Shown: positions 54,377-64,000 of the stretch, piece after piece
Numbering within the stretch: position 1 is the stretch's first letter
Layout: each line of letters begins with the position of its first letter
Source of the DNA: Phlegmacium glaucopus
Taxonomy: Eukaryota; Basidiomycota; Agaricomycetes; Agaricales; Cortinariaceae
DNA: 64,000 bases
Direction: 5' to 3'
Assembly (NCBI GenBank): GCA_015039465.1
Contig: MU130695.1
Coordinates: 482,394-546,393 of the forward strand
Made by a program: the position numbers and the translations under genes
The notes under the pieces: model-generated
Database searches by the model: none
What the model was told of the DNA's origin: nothing
The model's input: the letters and a program-made list of their open reading frames with translations, nothing else

Positions 54377-54664
54377 CATTTCGTCTACAGCCAAAACAAA
54401 GGCAGAGTGCCAGGGATTGATGAAAGCCTAAGCGACATTGTTGGCAGAACAGTGGCAATCATTCCGGCGGTTACTACACCCGGTTAGGCAACCGTTGGCA
54501 TTGTTTCAGTGGCAAACACCACAATGATAGTGACCACACTATGGCTCTTTCCTATGTGATTATTAGCAGTAACAGACGACCATTGTACCCTTGGACAAAT
54601 CAGAGTAATTCTTTATTTCATATTTTGAGGCAAATGAATACTGAGTGCTGTTTTATAGGTTTCA

Positions 54665-56583
54665 GTACCCGTTTCTACCCAGTTAGACGAGTGGACCACA
54701 GCAGAGGTCCTCAAAGATGAATTCACTTATCAATCTCAGCAAGATGCCGTCGATACTACTACAATTCAGCTAGAAAATCAGGCAGAAGCAACTGTAGAGC
54801 TTTCTGCATACTTCCTTTCGCATGTCGCGGGGAGAATATCCGAGGGACGCCCACTGATTAACCCATGCTTGTACCACGTTGCTTCTCAACGTGTTCAAAC
54901 ACTTTACATCAACCTATCTTGCGACGAAGGATATCCATCCTTTGACATCCACTTTTAACACCAAAGCATGCAAGATCATCCTTTCTGCATACTTCTATGC
55001 TGTAGCTACTCTCAAAAAGCAAGGAATCGACGGCCCAATTCCAAAGCAACCAGAATCCGCACTTCTTACCACCGCTTTTTCGAAGATGGCTTCCATTTTT
55101 GCCTTGTTTGGTGGTCAGGGGACTGTTTACTTCAATGAGCTCCAAAATCTCTATGATATACACACACCTTTTGTGGCCTCATTTGTCCAGACTCTCACCG
55201 ACGACCTCCTTGCGCCCCTAGCCACCAAGGAAGGGGCCTCCACTTATTATGTGTCTGGCCTTGACGTGGCATCTTGGCTTTCAGGCGCAACTGCTCGTCC
55301 TGCAGTCTCCTATCTCAGGTCAGTTCCCATGTCATTCCTGCTTATTGGGCTTACCCAGCTGGTTCAATATTTGGTCGTTTGTCATGTTGTGAATTTAACC
55401 CCCGGGAAACTTCGCAGTTGCATCTCTGGGGCTATGGGCCACTCTCAAGATCATCCTTGCAGCTTCGCGCACCTTCGAAGAGTTCACCGAGAACTCCCAG
55501 AAAGCCATCAGGTGGCTTTTTTATTCTGGTTTGAGAGGCCAACAAGCTTTCCCCGTTACTTCTGTGGAGCCGAGCATTGTTCAAGACGCAATTATAGGTG
55601 GCGAGGGTACTCCCAGTCCTATGTTATCGATTGCTGGCTTGACTTTGAAGGAGCTCCAACCCCATGTCTCGCAGACAAACCGACATCTCCCACCTCTCTC
55701 TCAGCTTCACGTGTCACTCCACAATGGGCCGACAACATTTGTTATCACTTGTAGGGTCTGATACGCCTGAATTAAAGTCATCTATTATGCCGCGCTCTCT
55801 TTGTGATCAAATCCTCACATCGCCTATTCATTGGACTAAGGCCACAAACTTTTCGGAGACCGCTACTCATGCCATCGACTTTGGTCCAGGTGGTTCGAGT
55901 GGTATTGGGCTGTTGACAGCGATGAACCTCAATGGTTGTGGCATCTGTGTTATTGTTGTAGGCAAGAAGGGTAAAGGAGACACTGAACTTTTCAATTCAC
56001 TTGATATCAAGTATGAAGCATCTTGGAGGGCTCCTGGATTGGTTCGAACCAGGTAATGCGTCATGACCTACTTTTTCTATTTCCTTATCTAATTTTACGG
56101 TTTCTAGCGATGGTGAAATTTGCCTCGACACACCCTTCTCTAGACTTCTTGGTAAACCTCCCATTATGGTTGTGGGTATGAATCCTTCGATGGTCAAGGC
56201 TGGTTTCGTCAGCACTGTTCCCGATGCTGGTTACCATATCGAATTGGCTGGTGGTGGCCATTACAACGCCACTGCTCTTTGCTCCAAGGTAGGAGAAAAT
56301 CCCTGCTGGTGTTGGCATCACGTTAAATTCTTTATATATCAATGCATGTCAGGTCGCCCCCCAACTGCCATTATGGCAAGAAATGCGCAAGGAGGGTCTT
56401 CCGACTGAAGGCTTTTGTGTCGCTGCCAGTATTCCGACTACCGAGAGAGCCGTCGAGATTATCGATGGCTTGAAGGCTGCTGGCATTTGGCATGAAGGAT
56501 TTAAACCTGGATCTATAGATGGTATCTGTCAGGTTGTCAACATTGCAGCCGCCAATCCCGATGTCCAAATAATCTTGCAGTAG
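54665..56583 (+). pseudogene. FAS1: Captured fragment of fatty acid synthase beta subunit
   Basis: Reads T-Q-L-D-E-W-T-T-A-E-V-L, H-F-T-S-T-Y-L-A-T-K-D-I-H, I-P-K-Q-P-E-S-A-L, F-A-L-F-G-G-Q-G-T, S-G-L-D-V-A-S-W-L-S-G-A, L-I-G-L-T-Q-L-V-Q-Y-L-V-V and G-H-S-Q. These are the N-terminal acetyltransferase region of fungal FAS beta. After a frameshift it continues G-E-G-T-P-S-P-M-L-S-I-A-G-L and H-V-S-L-H-N-G-P, skips roughly 100 residues, and resumes S-L-C-D-Q-I-L-T-S-P-I-H-W, L-D-T-P-F-S-R-L-L-G-K-P-P and N-I-A-A-A-N-P-D-V, ending in a stop at 56581. The true protein is about 2,000 residues, so this is a broken partial copy. It lies inside the composite transposon, between the transposase and the right inverted repeat. 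Confidence 0.85.
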
Positions 56584-56824
56584 ACTGGATTTCGCTCTAC
56601 CATCACCCTTGGATGATGATCATGTGGAGGGTGGTATCGCTTCGCGGGGGTGGTTTTCTGTCCCTATTCATCTACCCATATTATATTCAACACCTTCGAC
56701 TCGTGCGATAGATTATGCACTGGCAGTACCAATTTTGAATATATATGACTACAAAGTATGTATATAAGTAGCTATGAAGTGCTATGTGATACATGTTTAT
56801 TACTGCAGAGGTCAGCTGTATGCT

Positions 56825-57058
56825 TGGTGAGCTTACCCTCCATGATGCTTGATGAGCTTATCTTTGCCGATGCTTGATGAGCTTATCTTCGCTGATTGAG
56901 CTTATCTTCACTGATTGAGCTTATCTTCGCTGATGAGCTTATCTTTGGCCTTGATATGCTTACTTTTGTTGCACACTCTTAAAAACTAATTCACCAAGTA
57001 CAAAGTAAGCTTGAGCAACTTAGCAGGCTTATCTGCGAAATAAGCAGATTAAGTCTGC
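56825..57058. repeat. Right subterminal repeats (GATGAGCTTATCTT)
   Basis: Five to six imperfect direct copies of TGATGAGCTTATCTT (56825-56955), then a GCTTA/TAAGC-rich stretch including a hairpin CTTATCTGC-gaa-ATAAGCAGA-like region, directly inside the right terminal repeat. The left end has comparable GCTTA motifs, as CMC-type elements do. Confidence 0.75.
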
Positions 57059-57084
57059 TAAGTTTTTTCTAGATTTTCCTGATG
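57059..57084 (-). repeat. Right terminal inverted repeat
   Basis: 26 bp, exact reverse complement of 45209-45234. Confidence 0.85.
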
Positions 57085-58570
57085 TCGTAGGACTTGCCTT
57101 ATACTTACTATTCCAATGCATATCGCATATAATATTGCTATGGTCACGAAGAGATCTGAACTCAGAAATTTCAAATTCCCATGGGGTAGGCCGGTGCAAC
57201 AGAGCCACAAAAAAACAGCGGAACGAGGAGAGCGACTGAGCCTAAATCCTACACGACTAAGTATTGGATACAACAGCCACAATAACAAGTGGAGACCAAA
57301 TTTGCGGATACAGCAAACAAGTCGTGTAGGATACAGTAGCCACAACAACATTAACAAGCAGAGACAAAATCGGCAGATAGGGTGAACAAGGCACCAACAG
57401 GGATAAATATAGGTGCCATAGTAGTAAAGATAGGACACAGAAGCTGCAATTGCGCCAAACCTTGTGTTGACATTGTAAAATGTGGTTATCTCCTCGATGG
57501 TCAAAGTAGTAAGGGAAGCTAATAAGATAAAGGCACCTTGCCACAGAGGCCGAGTACCATCCAGCAACAGGCCTGCCTAACAGTGTTAGTTCTCGAAGCA
57601 CCAGATCATAGTTCATCAATCACCCCCGGTCCTACGTTTCCCTGTGATAGGTCCTTCAATTATGTCCCAGTTACCGCACTGCTTTTGATAGTTTAAATGG
57701 GTGACCTAATGAATATGATGTTTGGGGGTGTTTGATGCACATGAAATTCACCTCCTACTGCTTGCCATGAAGGTGAGGCCCAACGAAAGCTGCACCAGAT
57801 AATTATAAGTGTATATTTAAAGGGAACTGATTCAGTGCCATGAACTTACTGGAATGTGCTTAACTGTGGGTTAGGTGTGTATCGAAGTCAGACAAGATGC
57901 CAACCTGCCAGTGGTCCTCGAAGATGGAGGTTGCCATAATATTTACCCCAAAACATGGCATCCTCCTTGTTCTGTAGGATTGATTTTGAGTTAAGGCACC
58001 CATGGACAACACATGAGCTCACCGCCATAACATAGAGTGCCCCTTTGTGGGAAAAATTACCTGGTAGGTACGAATGTGTTTGTGGATGTCTGCCAATTTT
58101 ATAATTGTAGTAGACAAGATGGACATCCTGAGGCTTCGTGACTGCACGATAGAACATTGCAGGGGCATGAAGGTGACCAGGGATAACATTTGCAGCCATC
58201 ACAAAGAGAAGTGTTGGTATGATGCAATCTGAGCCAAGTTTCCTTTCAGCCTCTTGTAAGTTGTGGCTGACCCAAGGCTCAGGCTGGACAGGAACAGGTT
58301 TTTGAGTCATGATAACTACACCTGAGATTCCTGTTCACTCTTGCATTATTTTGCATTGGTTTCTCAAGCTTTAATAACATATTTTGTCTTTTTGGAAATA
58401 TTGGATGAGAACAGGAAGTCAACGGTATATATAATAATGACAATAAGTAGACACAAGTATGAATAGCACAGACTACTATATCTACTTCATTGCTCACCTT
58501 CGTTCTTCCCTATCCTTACTCTGTGAAACGATGTCATAGCCCTGCTTTCTGGGGTAGGTGCAGTTATAGT
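57085..58570. other. No gene recognised; membrane-like open frames on the minus strand
   Basis: A minus-strand open frame ending at 57058 contains hydrophobic stretches built on a duplicated segment (L-L-L-W-L-L-Y-P repeated; bases about 57250-57365). A second (57888-58310) has P-Q-D-V-H-L-V-Y-Y-N-Y-K-I-G. Neither resembles a family that I know, and both may be chance. Confidence 0.3.
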
Positions 58571-58575
58571 GGTGA

Positions 58576-58860
58576 GGTCTCTTCATATATCTCAACACCG
58601 TCTCAGGGTCAACAATCAGCAGTTCCCTTGCAATGCACCTAGGTCCAGAGGTGGCCAACTACCAACGTGCTGGCGCCACTTCGAGATTGGAGGAGGGGAT
58701 CCGGGGAAGGCTCAATGTAAGGGATCAAGTGGGACGGTGAGAAGGCCAGCTGGTATGCCGTCAGTACCACAATGTAAATCAGGCAATGAAACTACAAACT
58801 GCTCAATCTTGTCAAAGTAATTTTCAGGATTCTTGTTCAGAACAAGCTTGCCTATGAACG
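58576..58860. pseudogene. Rearranged catalase relic
   Basis: On the minus strand, 58848 downward reads G-K-L-V-L-N-K-N-P-E-N-Y-F-D-K-I-E-Q, the catalase core G-K-x-V-L-N-R-N-P-x-N-Y-F-x-E-x-E-Q. The segment that should follow lies on the plus strand at 58576-58700: L-F-I-Y-L-N-T, then in another frame H-R-L-R-V-N-N-Q-Q-F-P-C-N-A-P-R, then V-A-N-Y-Q-R, matching L-F-S-Y-P-D-T-H-R-H-R-L, Q-Q-x-P-V-N-x-P and Y-Q-R-D. So a short inversion plus frameshifts have broken the copy. No other catalase exons are visible. Confidence 0.55.
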
Positions 58861-58920
58861 TGGATCACGCGAATATACTTTGGATTTTTACTCACTTCAC
58901 CTGGATAAAATGGACAAGTA

Positions 58921-61070
58921 TCAAGGCCCATCGCTAATATTTTTATCTTGGAGATCATCCCCAACCTTCCGCCAAATATGACTTGCAAAACTTTCAAATA
59001 AAGTCTGATGTGTACCATAAAGCCATTGAAACTCCAATTCCAAACTTGCTTCCATAGTCCTTGGCAGGCTGTCAATCACTTGCATGCTACAAGTGAGCGC
59101 AGGCTGTTGAGAAGATGATGATGATGTCTGCGTACTAGTATTCTCCAGAGGAGTTGAACCATTTAAGCGATGACGACGTCGCACACTTCGAGACCATGTA
59201 TTCCCTTCAGCTTCCATGAACAAGGTTCTTGAAGCTGAAGAAGAAGAAACAGCATTACTGACGGATCCTGGATCTTTGCCAGTTGGGATACACCTTCGAG
59301 TAGATGAAGATTTCGATCAAGAATGACTGCTAACACAGGGACTGAACAGTTTGGAAATGACTGAGTTAGTGTATTACGAGGTGGTGTTAAGTTTAAAACA
59401 AAAGGAGAAGTCACGTCAGAGTTACTCCGGAACAGTAACCCGGAAAGGACGTTGGCCTCAGCGTGTGTGCTGTGCCGCCCAGCTCCTAAGGTGTCCTGAT
59501 TTCGGAACGGAAGAAGAAAGTAACAAGTCGGGAGACCTCAGTGACTTAGGGGAAAACAAGAGGAGGAAACTAAGTTGATATTCAAACTGAGGGAAAACAT
59601 ACAAGCTTCGAGTACTTAAATAAATAAAGGAATAGCAACCGAAATATAAAAGATAAATATAAGTGCTGCGTTCTGCTCCCGGGAAGGTCCTGCATTCTTG
59701 GGTGAATAATCCATGGTGGGTATGCTGACTGATGGTGGGAAGGATGATGACAAAGAATAGTGGTAGTGGCGAAGAAGTGATAATGGGTTTGGAGTATAGA
59801 CGGAGGAACCGGAATGACACAGAGAAATCTCGGAGTTGAACATAGGAAGAGTAGTTCGGGGAATAAGGGAAGGCACTGTACGGAGTACGGGCTACCGGAG
59901 ACAGCTCCGACGGAGCTGGACCGGAGTAACGTAAGACGGAATGTAACAGGTGGCATGAGTGGGTACAGCAGATGACCTGGAACAATTGAAGGGATACGCG
60001 CTATAGACTTTAAAAAGGCCCAATTATTAAATAGCTGACCTCGGAAAGGCTTACACAGAACACTCACATCCGACCGCCCAACGACAGGTCTGGCCTTCAA
60101 CAAACTCTGTAATTGCGTAGTTCACAATCTACTTAAAATGTTAAAAAAAGTGAGAGTGGCAATAAGTTTGACAGTAACACGTACAGAGCATTTACACAAG
60201 TTTTCTACAATGGTGGTCACAGATGACATCTTCCCTAGCATCGAGGTATACCACCTTGTAAGAATGGGTGGATTGGTAGGGGTTGGAGAGGGTAAATATA
60301 AGCGACGAGACATACTTGCATCAGGTTTGAAAACATTCACTTTCCTCAACCATTTGACCAACGAATCCTTCTTCCCCGCCATTGGCGAATATCATCTCGA
60401 TATCAGCTCCCATACACACCTAGATTGAATGCTGTTACTATTGACTATCAGACCACAAAGGTAAAAAGTTGCTTACCACATTAGGCACAAGATCCTTTTC
60501 ACTTGCTGACTGGGCCACCTCTTCTGAACTGGTGTAAAAAGGTGGATTGCACATCGTGAACTTAAAGCTATAAAAAGAATGAGCTATCGAAGGTATGAAT
60601 GTATAACATTTTTATGAACTTTGATTTAGGATTCCTTTCCAAGGTAAAACAGATACTCCCTTCTCGAGTGGCTTTCTCAAGGCGGATGCGGGATTGCATG
60701 TTATTCGTGTTCACATTTCCACTAGCACAATTGTATGATAGGTCATCAAGTTCTATTTTATCTCTTTAATTAATGCAGCACTGAAGGGAATGGATCATAC
60801 CAGTAGCGACAAACTCCCATTCTGGTTCCAATGTACACCCAAGGAAAGAATAAATAGCAGTTGACCCTGTTCCTCTATGAAAATCTGTCGTCAGCCTCTT
60901 ACAGAGAGGACAATTTATTGATGACCGAGATGGCATACATGTCGATACCCCGTATGCGCCGACGAGGATTCCAGAGCACATAATCATGTGCATGAACAAT
61001 ATCTTGGATCCAAAGAATGTAGTTCAGCCTGTGATCCATATGGTGAGACTTGGTACAACATCTTCAAAAG
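58921..61070 (-). CDS. METTL16-type RNA N6-adenine methyltransferase
   Basis: Minus strand. Exons, from high to low coordinates: L-N-Y-I-L-W-I-Q-D-I (about 61035), R-R-I-R-G-I-D spliced to I-G-T-G-S-T-A-I-Y-S-F-L-G (SAM-binding G-x-G), N-T-N-N-M-Q-S-R-I, F-T-M-C-N-P-P-F-Y-T-S (catalytic NPPF, about 60545), G-G-E-E-G-F-V-G-Q-M-V-E-E-S, R-W-Y-T-S-M-L-G-K-M-S-S, and N-Y-A-I-T-E-F-V-E-G-Q-T. After a long intron come G-N-T-W-S-R-S-V-R-R-R-H-R and L-E-F-Q-W-L-Y-G-T-H-Q-T-L-F-E-S-F (stop 58921). METTL16 proteins methylate U6 snRNA and control SAM-related splicing in other eukaryotes. The order and motifs match the whole family, including the C-terminal region. The long intron holds a 520-bp mobile element. 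First exon not found. Confidence 0.8.
59421..59940 (-). mobile_element. ACTCCG-rich short element, copy A (intron of METTL16-like gene)
   Basis: Bounded by GTTACTCCGG (59421) and CCGGAGTAAC (59940), an inverted repeat. The interior reverse-complement matches copy B at 61.8-62.4 kb over most of its length (ACTCCGTCGGAG, GGATTATTCACCC and CTTAGTTTCC segments). No target duplication recognised. No coding capacity. Confidence 0.75.
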
Positions 61071-61571
61071 CAAAATCCAGGATACCAATTCAGGACCTAA
61101 ACTCGACTTTTGAGATTCACTTTGGAGACATATACGGGCCTGGTCGGACTGACCGATGGACATATTCTGTTTTCAGGAATACAAAGCATAATACCGAAAT
61201 GACAGAAAGCTTCCGTCAACCGTCTATCTTACGTAAAGTCCACCCAATTGAGAAAAAACATTCGCGTCCAATGATATAGTAGCACATATCTCTGGGCTGC
61301 TTCATTTCGAAAATCTATCGTTGTCCGATGTCGAGATGAAGTATCGAGAATCAAGCTATAGCAGAAGTAAGAAGTGAGATTTGATGTGTACATATTTATG
61401 TTCCATACAATTCTTTCAGAGGTTGATATTCAGCTGCTAGAGCTGAGAAATCTGGTGGATTGGAATAAGGATTGCGACAATGCATAAGAAGAGAGATCAG
61501 TTATTATGTAAGTAATGTACATGTGTTTATGTATTTATAAAACACAGATATAGTTATCAATGTTACTGATC

Positions 61572-64000
61572 ATGGGCAAGAAACAGGCAAGCTCATCAGC
61601 AGCTGCCTCAAAAGAAGCTAAAAAAGTCAAAGCAATGAAAAAGACTGAACGGGAGGAAACTAAAATCGCTCTCAAATCCAAATCAACTCTAAAGGGGTCC
61701 TCAACTACTAGCGGGAAGAAGTCTGGCAAGAAAAAGGGCAATGATTCGGATACAGATGATGATGATCTTGAAGGTATCTTGGAAAAGGTAAGGATGTATC
61801 AATTTATAAGTCTGTTACATTCCATCATACGTTACTCCGGTCCGACTCCGTCGGAGTTGTCTCCGGTAGTCCGTACTCCGTTCCAGTACTTTCCCTTGCC
61901 TCCAGATTTACTCCTTCTATGTCCAACTCCGAGACTTCTCCATATCATTCCGGCTCTTCCGACGTTACTCCAAACTCATTTCCACATCTTCGTCACAACC
62001 ACTATTTCTTTGTCATCACTTTCCCACCATCAGTCAGCACACCAGCTATGGATTATTCACCCCAAGAATGCAGGACCTTCCAGGAGCAGAACACAGCACT
62101 TATATTTATATCTTATATTTCGGATGCTATTCCTTTTATATTTAAGTACTCGAAACTTGTATGTTTTCCTCAGTTTGAATATCAACTTAGTTTCCCACTC
62201 TTGGTCTTCCTCTAAGTTCTTTGCAACTTCCGGTTCCGCTCCGCTCCGTCTTACTCCAAAATTAGGACACGAAGGTTCTGGGTAGCACAGCACATAAGCT
62301 GAGGCTAAGTCCTATCCTTTCCATGACTCCGTTCCGTTACTCCGTCCGTTACTCCGTCCGAAACTCCGGAACAGAGTTCTCGAACTTAACAAAGTCTCAG
62401 AGAGATAATAATGCAAATGTGGTCAGTAGATGCGGAAAGAATGGGAAGAAGCTCATACGGTGACTGAGGAGCTCCTGGAAGGACCTCCTAGTTGACGAGC
62501 CAATGCTACTTTGACAGCTTGCCCAAATGGAGGTCATCTATGGTGCATTGGGGGAGAATTCTTTAGTGAGGATGGGCAAGCGGTACAGTTTCTGAAACAT
62601 TTGATTCCTACACAAACCCACTAAAATATTTCTTTTTTTGAATCCATTATTTCTACAACGATGTATTTAGGTATACACCAGAGAAAGACAAGTGGTGTAA
62701 ATTCATTTCTCCAACTTGTCCAGGTCCTAGATCTGCACATGCTGTAGCTGTCTCACTAGCTGGAGGCAGAAAGATCTTTCTTTTCAGTACGTAGTAGTGC
62801 TTTTTTGCCATAATCGGCTGATCATTGACGTCAAGCTTAGGTGGAGAATTCTCGTCTTTGCATCAAAACACCTTTCACCATTATCGTGATTTCTGGTGCT
62901 TCGATATCACTACTCACTCTTGGGACCATATACATAGCGCATGACCTGGACATCAGTTAGTGGGTTAAATCACTTCCCATATCTGGTTCGCCACGTCTAT
63001 ATACATATAATTATAGAATGGCATTTTGGAAACACTACCTGGTACTATTTGGAGGCTTCTACAATCCTGGAGTGACTGCCTTGTCAATTATGTTGCCTTG
63101 CGAATGAAGTTGTCTGACACCTAACCGTTAGCTCGCTATCTAAATGACTTGTGGTTATTCAACATGCAGGAGTACAAATGGAATCAAGTTGAATTTAGAG
63201 AAATGGATGCTAAACCATCGTAAGTTTTTACCTTGTAAGTTCCAGGGATGAACATCGCCTTCTCAGCAAAGAGAACAACAGACCATGCAGCGGTTTCTCT
63301 TTCCTGCCTTGTGCCAACGGCATCATTTTACACGGTCTGCCCTTCCCAACCCTCCAAAGTCTGACTGCAAACTTAAACTAAGGACTTAGGTGGATATTGC
63401 AAGGAATACGCAAAAGGGAAGCCGTCCAGTTGGTGTAATGCTCGATGATACCTGGTTACTGAAGTATGCTTCTTTCCATATCTTCCCCTTTCCATTGTTA
63501 TGCTAACCAATGTCTCCCCAAGAATCACATTACCCTGTACTACAGATCCAAATCCTCCCTCAAAACCAGTTAGCGCACTGCTAAAAACTACATCAACAGC
63601 ACCCAGCAAGCACCCTCAAACTCAACTAACAATCAAATGGGAATGACATAAACGCGCATCCGACGCATACGCACCTTCTCTTCATAGTGGCTGTACGATG
63701 ACTCTATGGGCAGGAATGGGGATCCTTTTTTGAGGTGTTACAGATGAAGATACTAACAAAGAGACATTGGAAAGTGTTTTTTGCAATGATTTGTAAGTTG
63801 TTTTTATTCTTTTATTCCTTTTTTTTGTTATACACAATTTTTTGGAGGGCTGATCAGTTCTCTCCTCTTTTTTTTTTGATAGGTACGGATATCAACTCAG
63901 TGGGAAGGGGAAATGGAGCAGTATGACATTGAAAAAAACCAAAAGCGAAGGGTGGTGCCAAGTCCAAAGGCATAAAGAAAAAACAGAAGGATAAAGATGC
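61572..64000 (+). pseudogene. Kelch-repeat protein, KLHDC4-like (in-frame stops; runs off right edge)
   Basis: Begins M-G-K-K-Q-A-S-S-S-A-A-A-S-K-E-A-K-K with an acidic D-D-D-D-L-E-G-I-L-E-K before donor GTAAGG. Later exons: E-E-A-H-T-V-T-E-E-L-L-E-G-P-P-S-[TGA 62493]-R-A-N-A-T, L-W-C-I-G-G-E-F-F-S-E-D-G, Y-N-D-V-F-R-Y-T-P-E-K-D-K-W, C-P-G-P-R-S-A-H-A-V, G-E-F-S-S-L-H-Q-N-T-F, L-V-L-F-G-G-F-Y, and R-Y-L-N-D-L-W-L-F. Further on comes K-W-E-[TGA 63644]-H-K-R and L-F-[TGA 63731]-G-V-T-D-E-D-T. Relatives have Arg at the first two stops (CGA to TGA) and Gly at the third. One exon (62640) lacks a visible AG acceptor. The family is a conserved nuclear or cytosolic Kelch protein. This copy looks non-functional, perhaps one of two in the genome. 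Confidence 0.75.
61831..62380 (+). mobile_element. ACTCCG-rich short element, copy B (intron 1 of KLHDC4-like gene)
   Basis: Starts GTTACTCCGGTCC and ends near CCGGAACAG; lies in the first intron of the Kelch gene in the orientation opposite to copy A. Dense ACTCCG/CCGTTACTCCG direct repeats at both ends (61831-61890, 62225-62370). Confidence 0.75.

Larger units (their letters stand above)
45209..57084. mobile_element. Composite Plavaka-family DNA transposon (11.9 kb) with captured FAS fragment
   Basis: A perfect 26-bp inverted repeat marks both ends (45209-45234, starting CATCAGGAAA; 57059-57084, ending TTTCCTGATG). Inside each end lie several hundred bases rich in GCTTA/TAAGC motifs (45235-45640, 56825-57058). 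Between them are a divergent gene pair, a minus-strand partner gene and a plus-strand Plavaka transposase, then a fatty acid synthase fragment. Two smaller transposons are nested in the element. I could not find a convincing target duplication outside the ends, so the exact border is inferred. Confidence 0.7.

Noticed and set aside
57058..57567. 169-codon membrane protein
   Set aside because: Hydrophobicity stems partly from a duplicated Leu-rich segment, no family match, and it overlaps the right terminal repeat of the transposon.
59458..60103. Minus-strand frames of 173-175 codons
   Set aside because: They lie within mobile element copy A and its flanks; the matching frame in copy B differs, and the sequence is Ser/Pro/Leu low complexity.
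61800..62285. Long in-frame extension of the Kelch gene N-terminus (to 241 codons)
   Set aside because: A GTAAGG donor follows the conserved E-G-I-L-E-K, and the extension is mobile element copy B read through the intron.

Overview
The window is nuclear DNA of a basidiomycete fungus, very probably a wood- or litter-decaying mushroom (Agaricomycetes). The grounds are a class II (ligninolytic-type) heme peroxidase with about 16 short exons, 50-60 nt GT-AG introns throughout, an O-methylsterigmatocystin-oxidoreductase-like P450, Agaricomycete-type GTPase and BTB proteins, and Plavaka, Ty3 and DIRS elements of the kind seen in mushrooms. Most host genes are multi-exon, so a single open reading frame rarely covers a gene. 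Coordinates given for spliced genes are outer limits that include introns.

Layout. 0-4.2 kb: end of a membrane-protein gene (minus), then an atypical class II peroxidase (plus). 5-17.3 kb: a minus-strand locus with a P-loop GTPase at its 5' end and other coding exons at its 3' end. Between them lies a tandem array of about 31 near-identical introns, each separated from the next by exactly one codon. An 8,003-bp Ty3/gypsy chromovirus (6957-14959; 435-bp LTRs, GATGG target duplication) sits inside one of those introns. It carries two ORFs beyond pol, a zinc-knuckle protein and a BTB/POZ protein. 19.2-21.4 kb: a P450. 23.2-28.05 kb: a DIRS-type tyrosine-recombinase retroelement with three overlapping frames. 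29-34.6 kb: hypothetical genes, a 582-bp near-perfect palindrome flanked by TA, and a single-pass membrane protein. 35-36.9 kb: an Ecm14-type inactive carboxypeptidase. 37.4-44.9 kb: three same-length paralogues of an unknown family, interrupted by an Arf-like relic and a hAT-like non-autonomous element.

45.2-57.1 kb: an apparent 11.9-kb composite transposon with perfect 26-bp inverted ends. It holds a Plavaka-family transposase gene, a divergent partner gene, two nested short transposons with 8-bp duplications, and a captured fragment of the fatty acid synthase beta subunit. 57-64 kb: a rearranged catalase relic, a METTL16-type RNA methyltransferase gene (minus), and a Kelch-repeat (KLHDC4-like) gene with in-frame stops running off the right edge. 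Two copies of one short ACTCCG-rich element lie in introns of these last two genes.

Two themes join the regions. First, mobile elements insert into introns and into each other, and both large elements have taken in host-type coding sequence (BTB domain, FAS fragment). Second, decayed copies share one signature: in-frame TGA codons where Arg (CGA) is expected, and CpG loss between the two LTRs. This fits CpG-directed C-to-T mutation of repeats. All assignments come from reading the sequence and from family knowledge; no search or alignment program was run.
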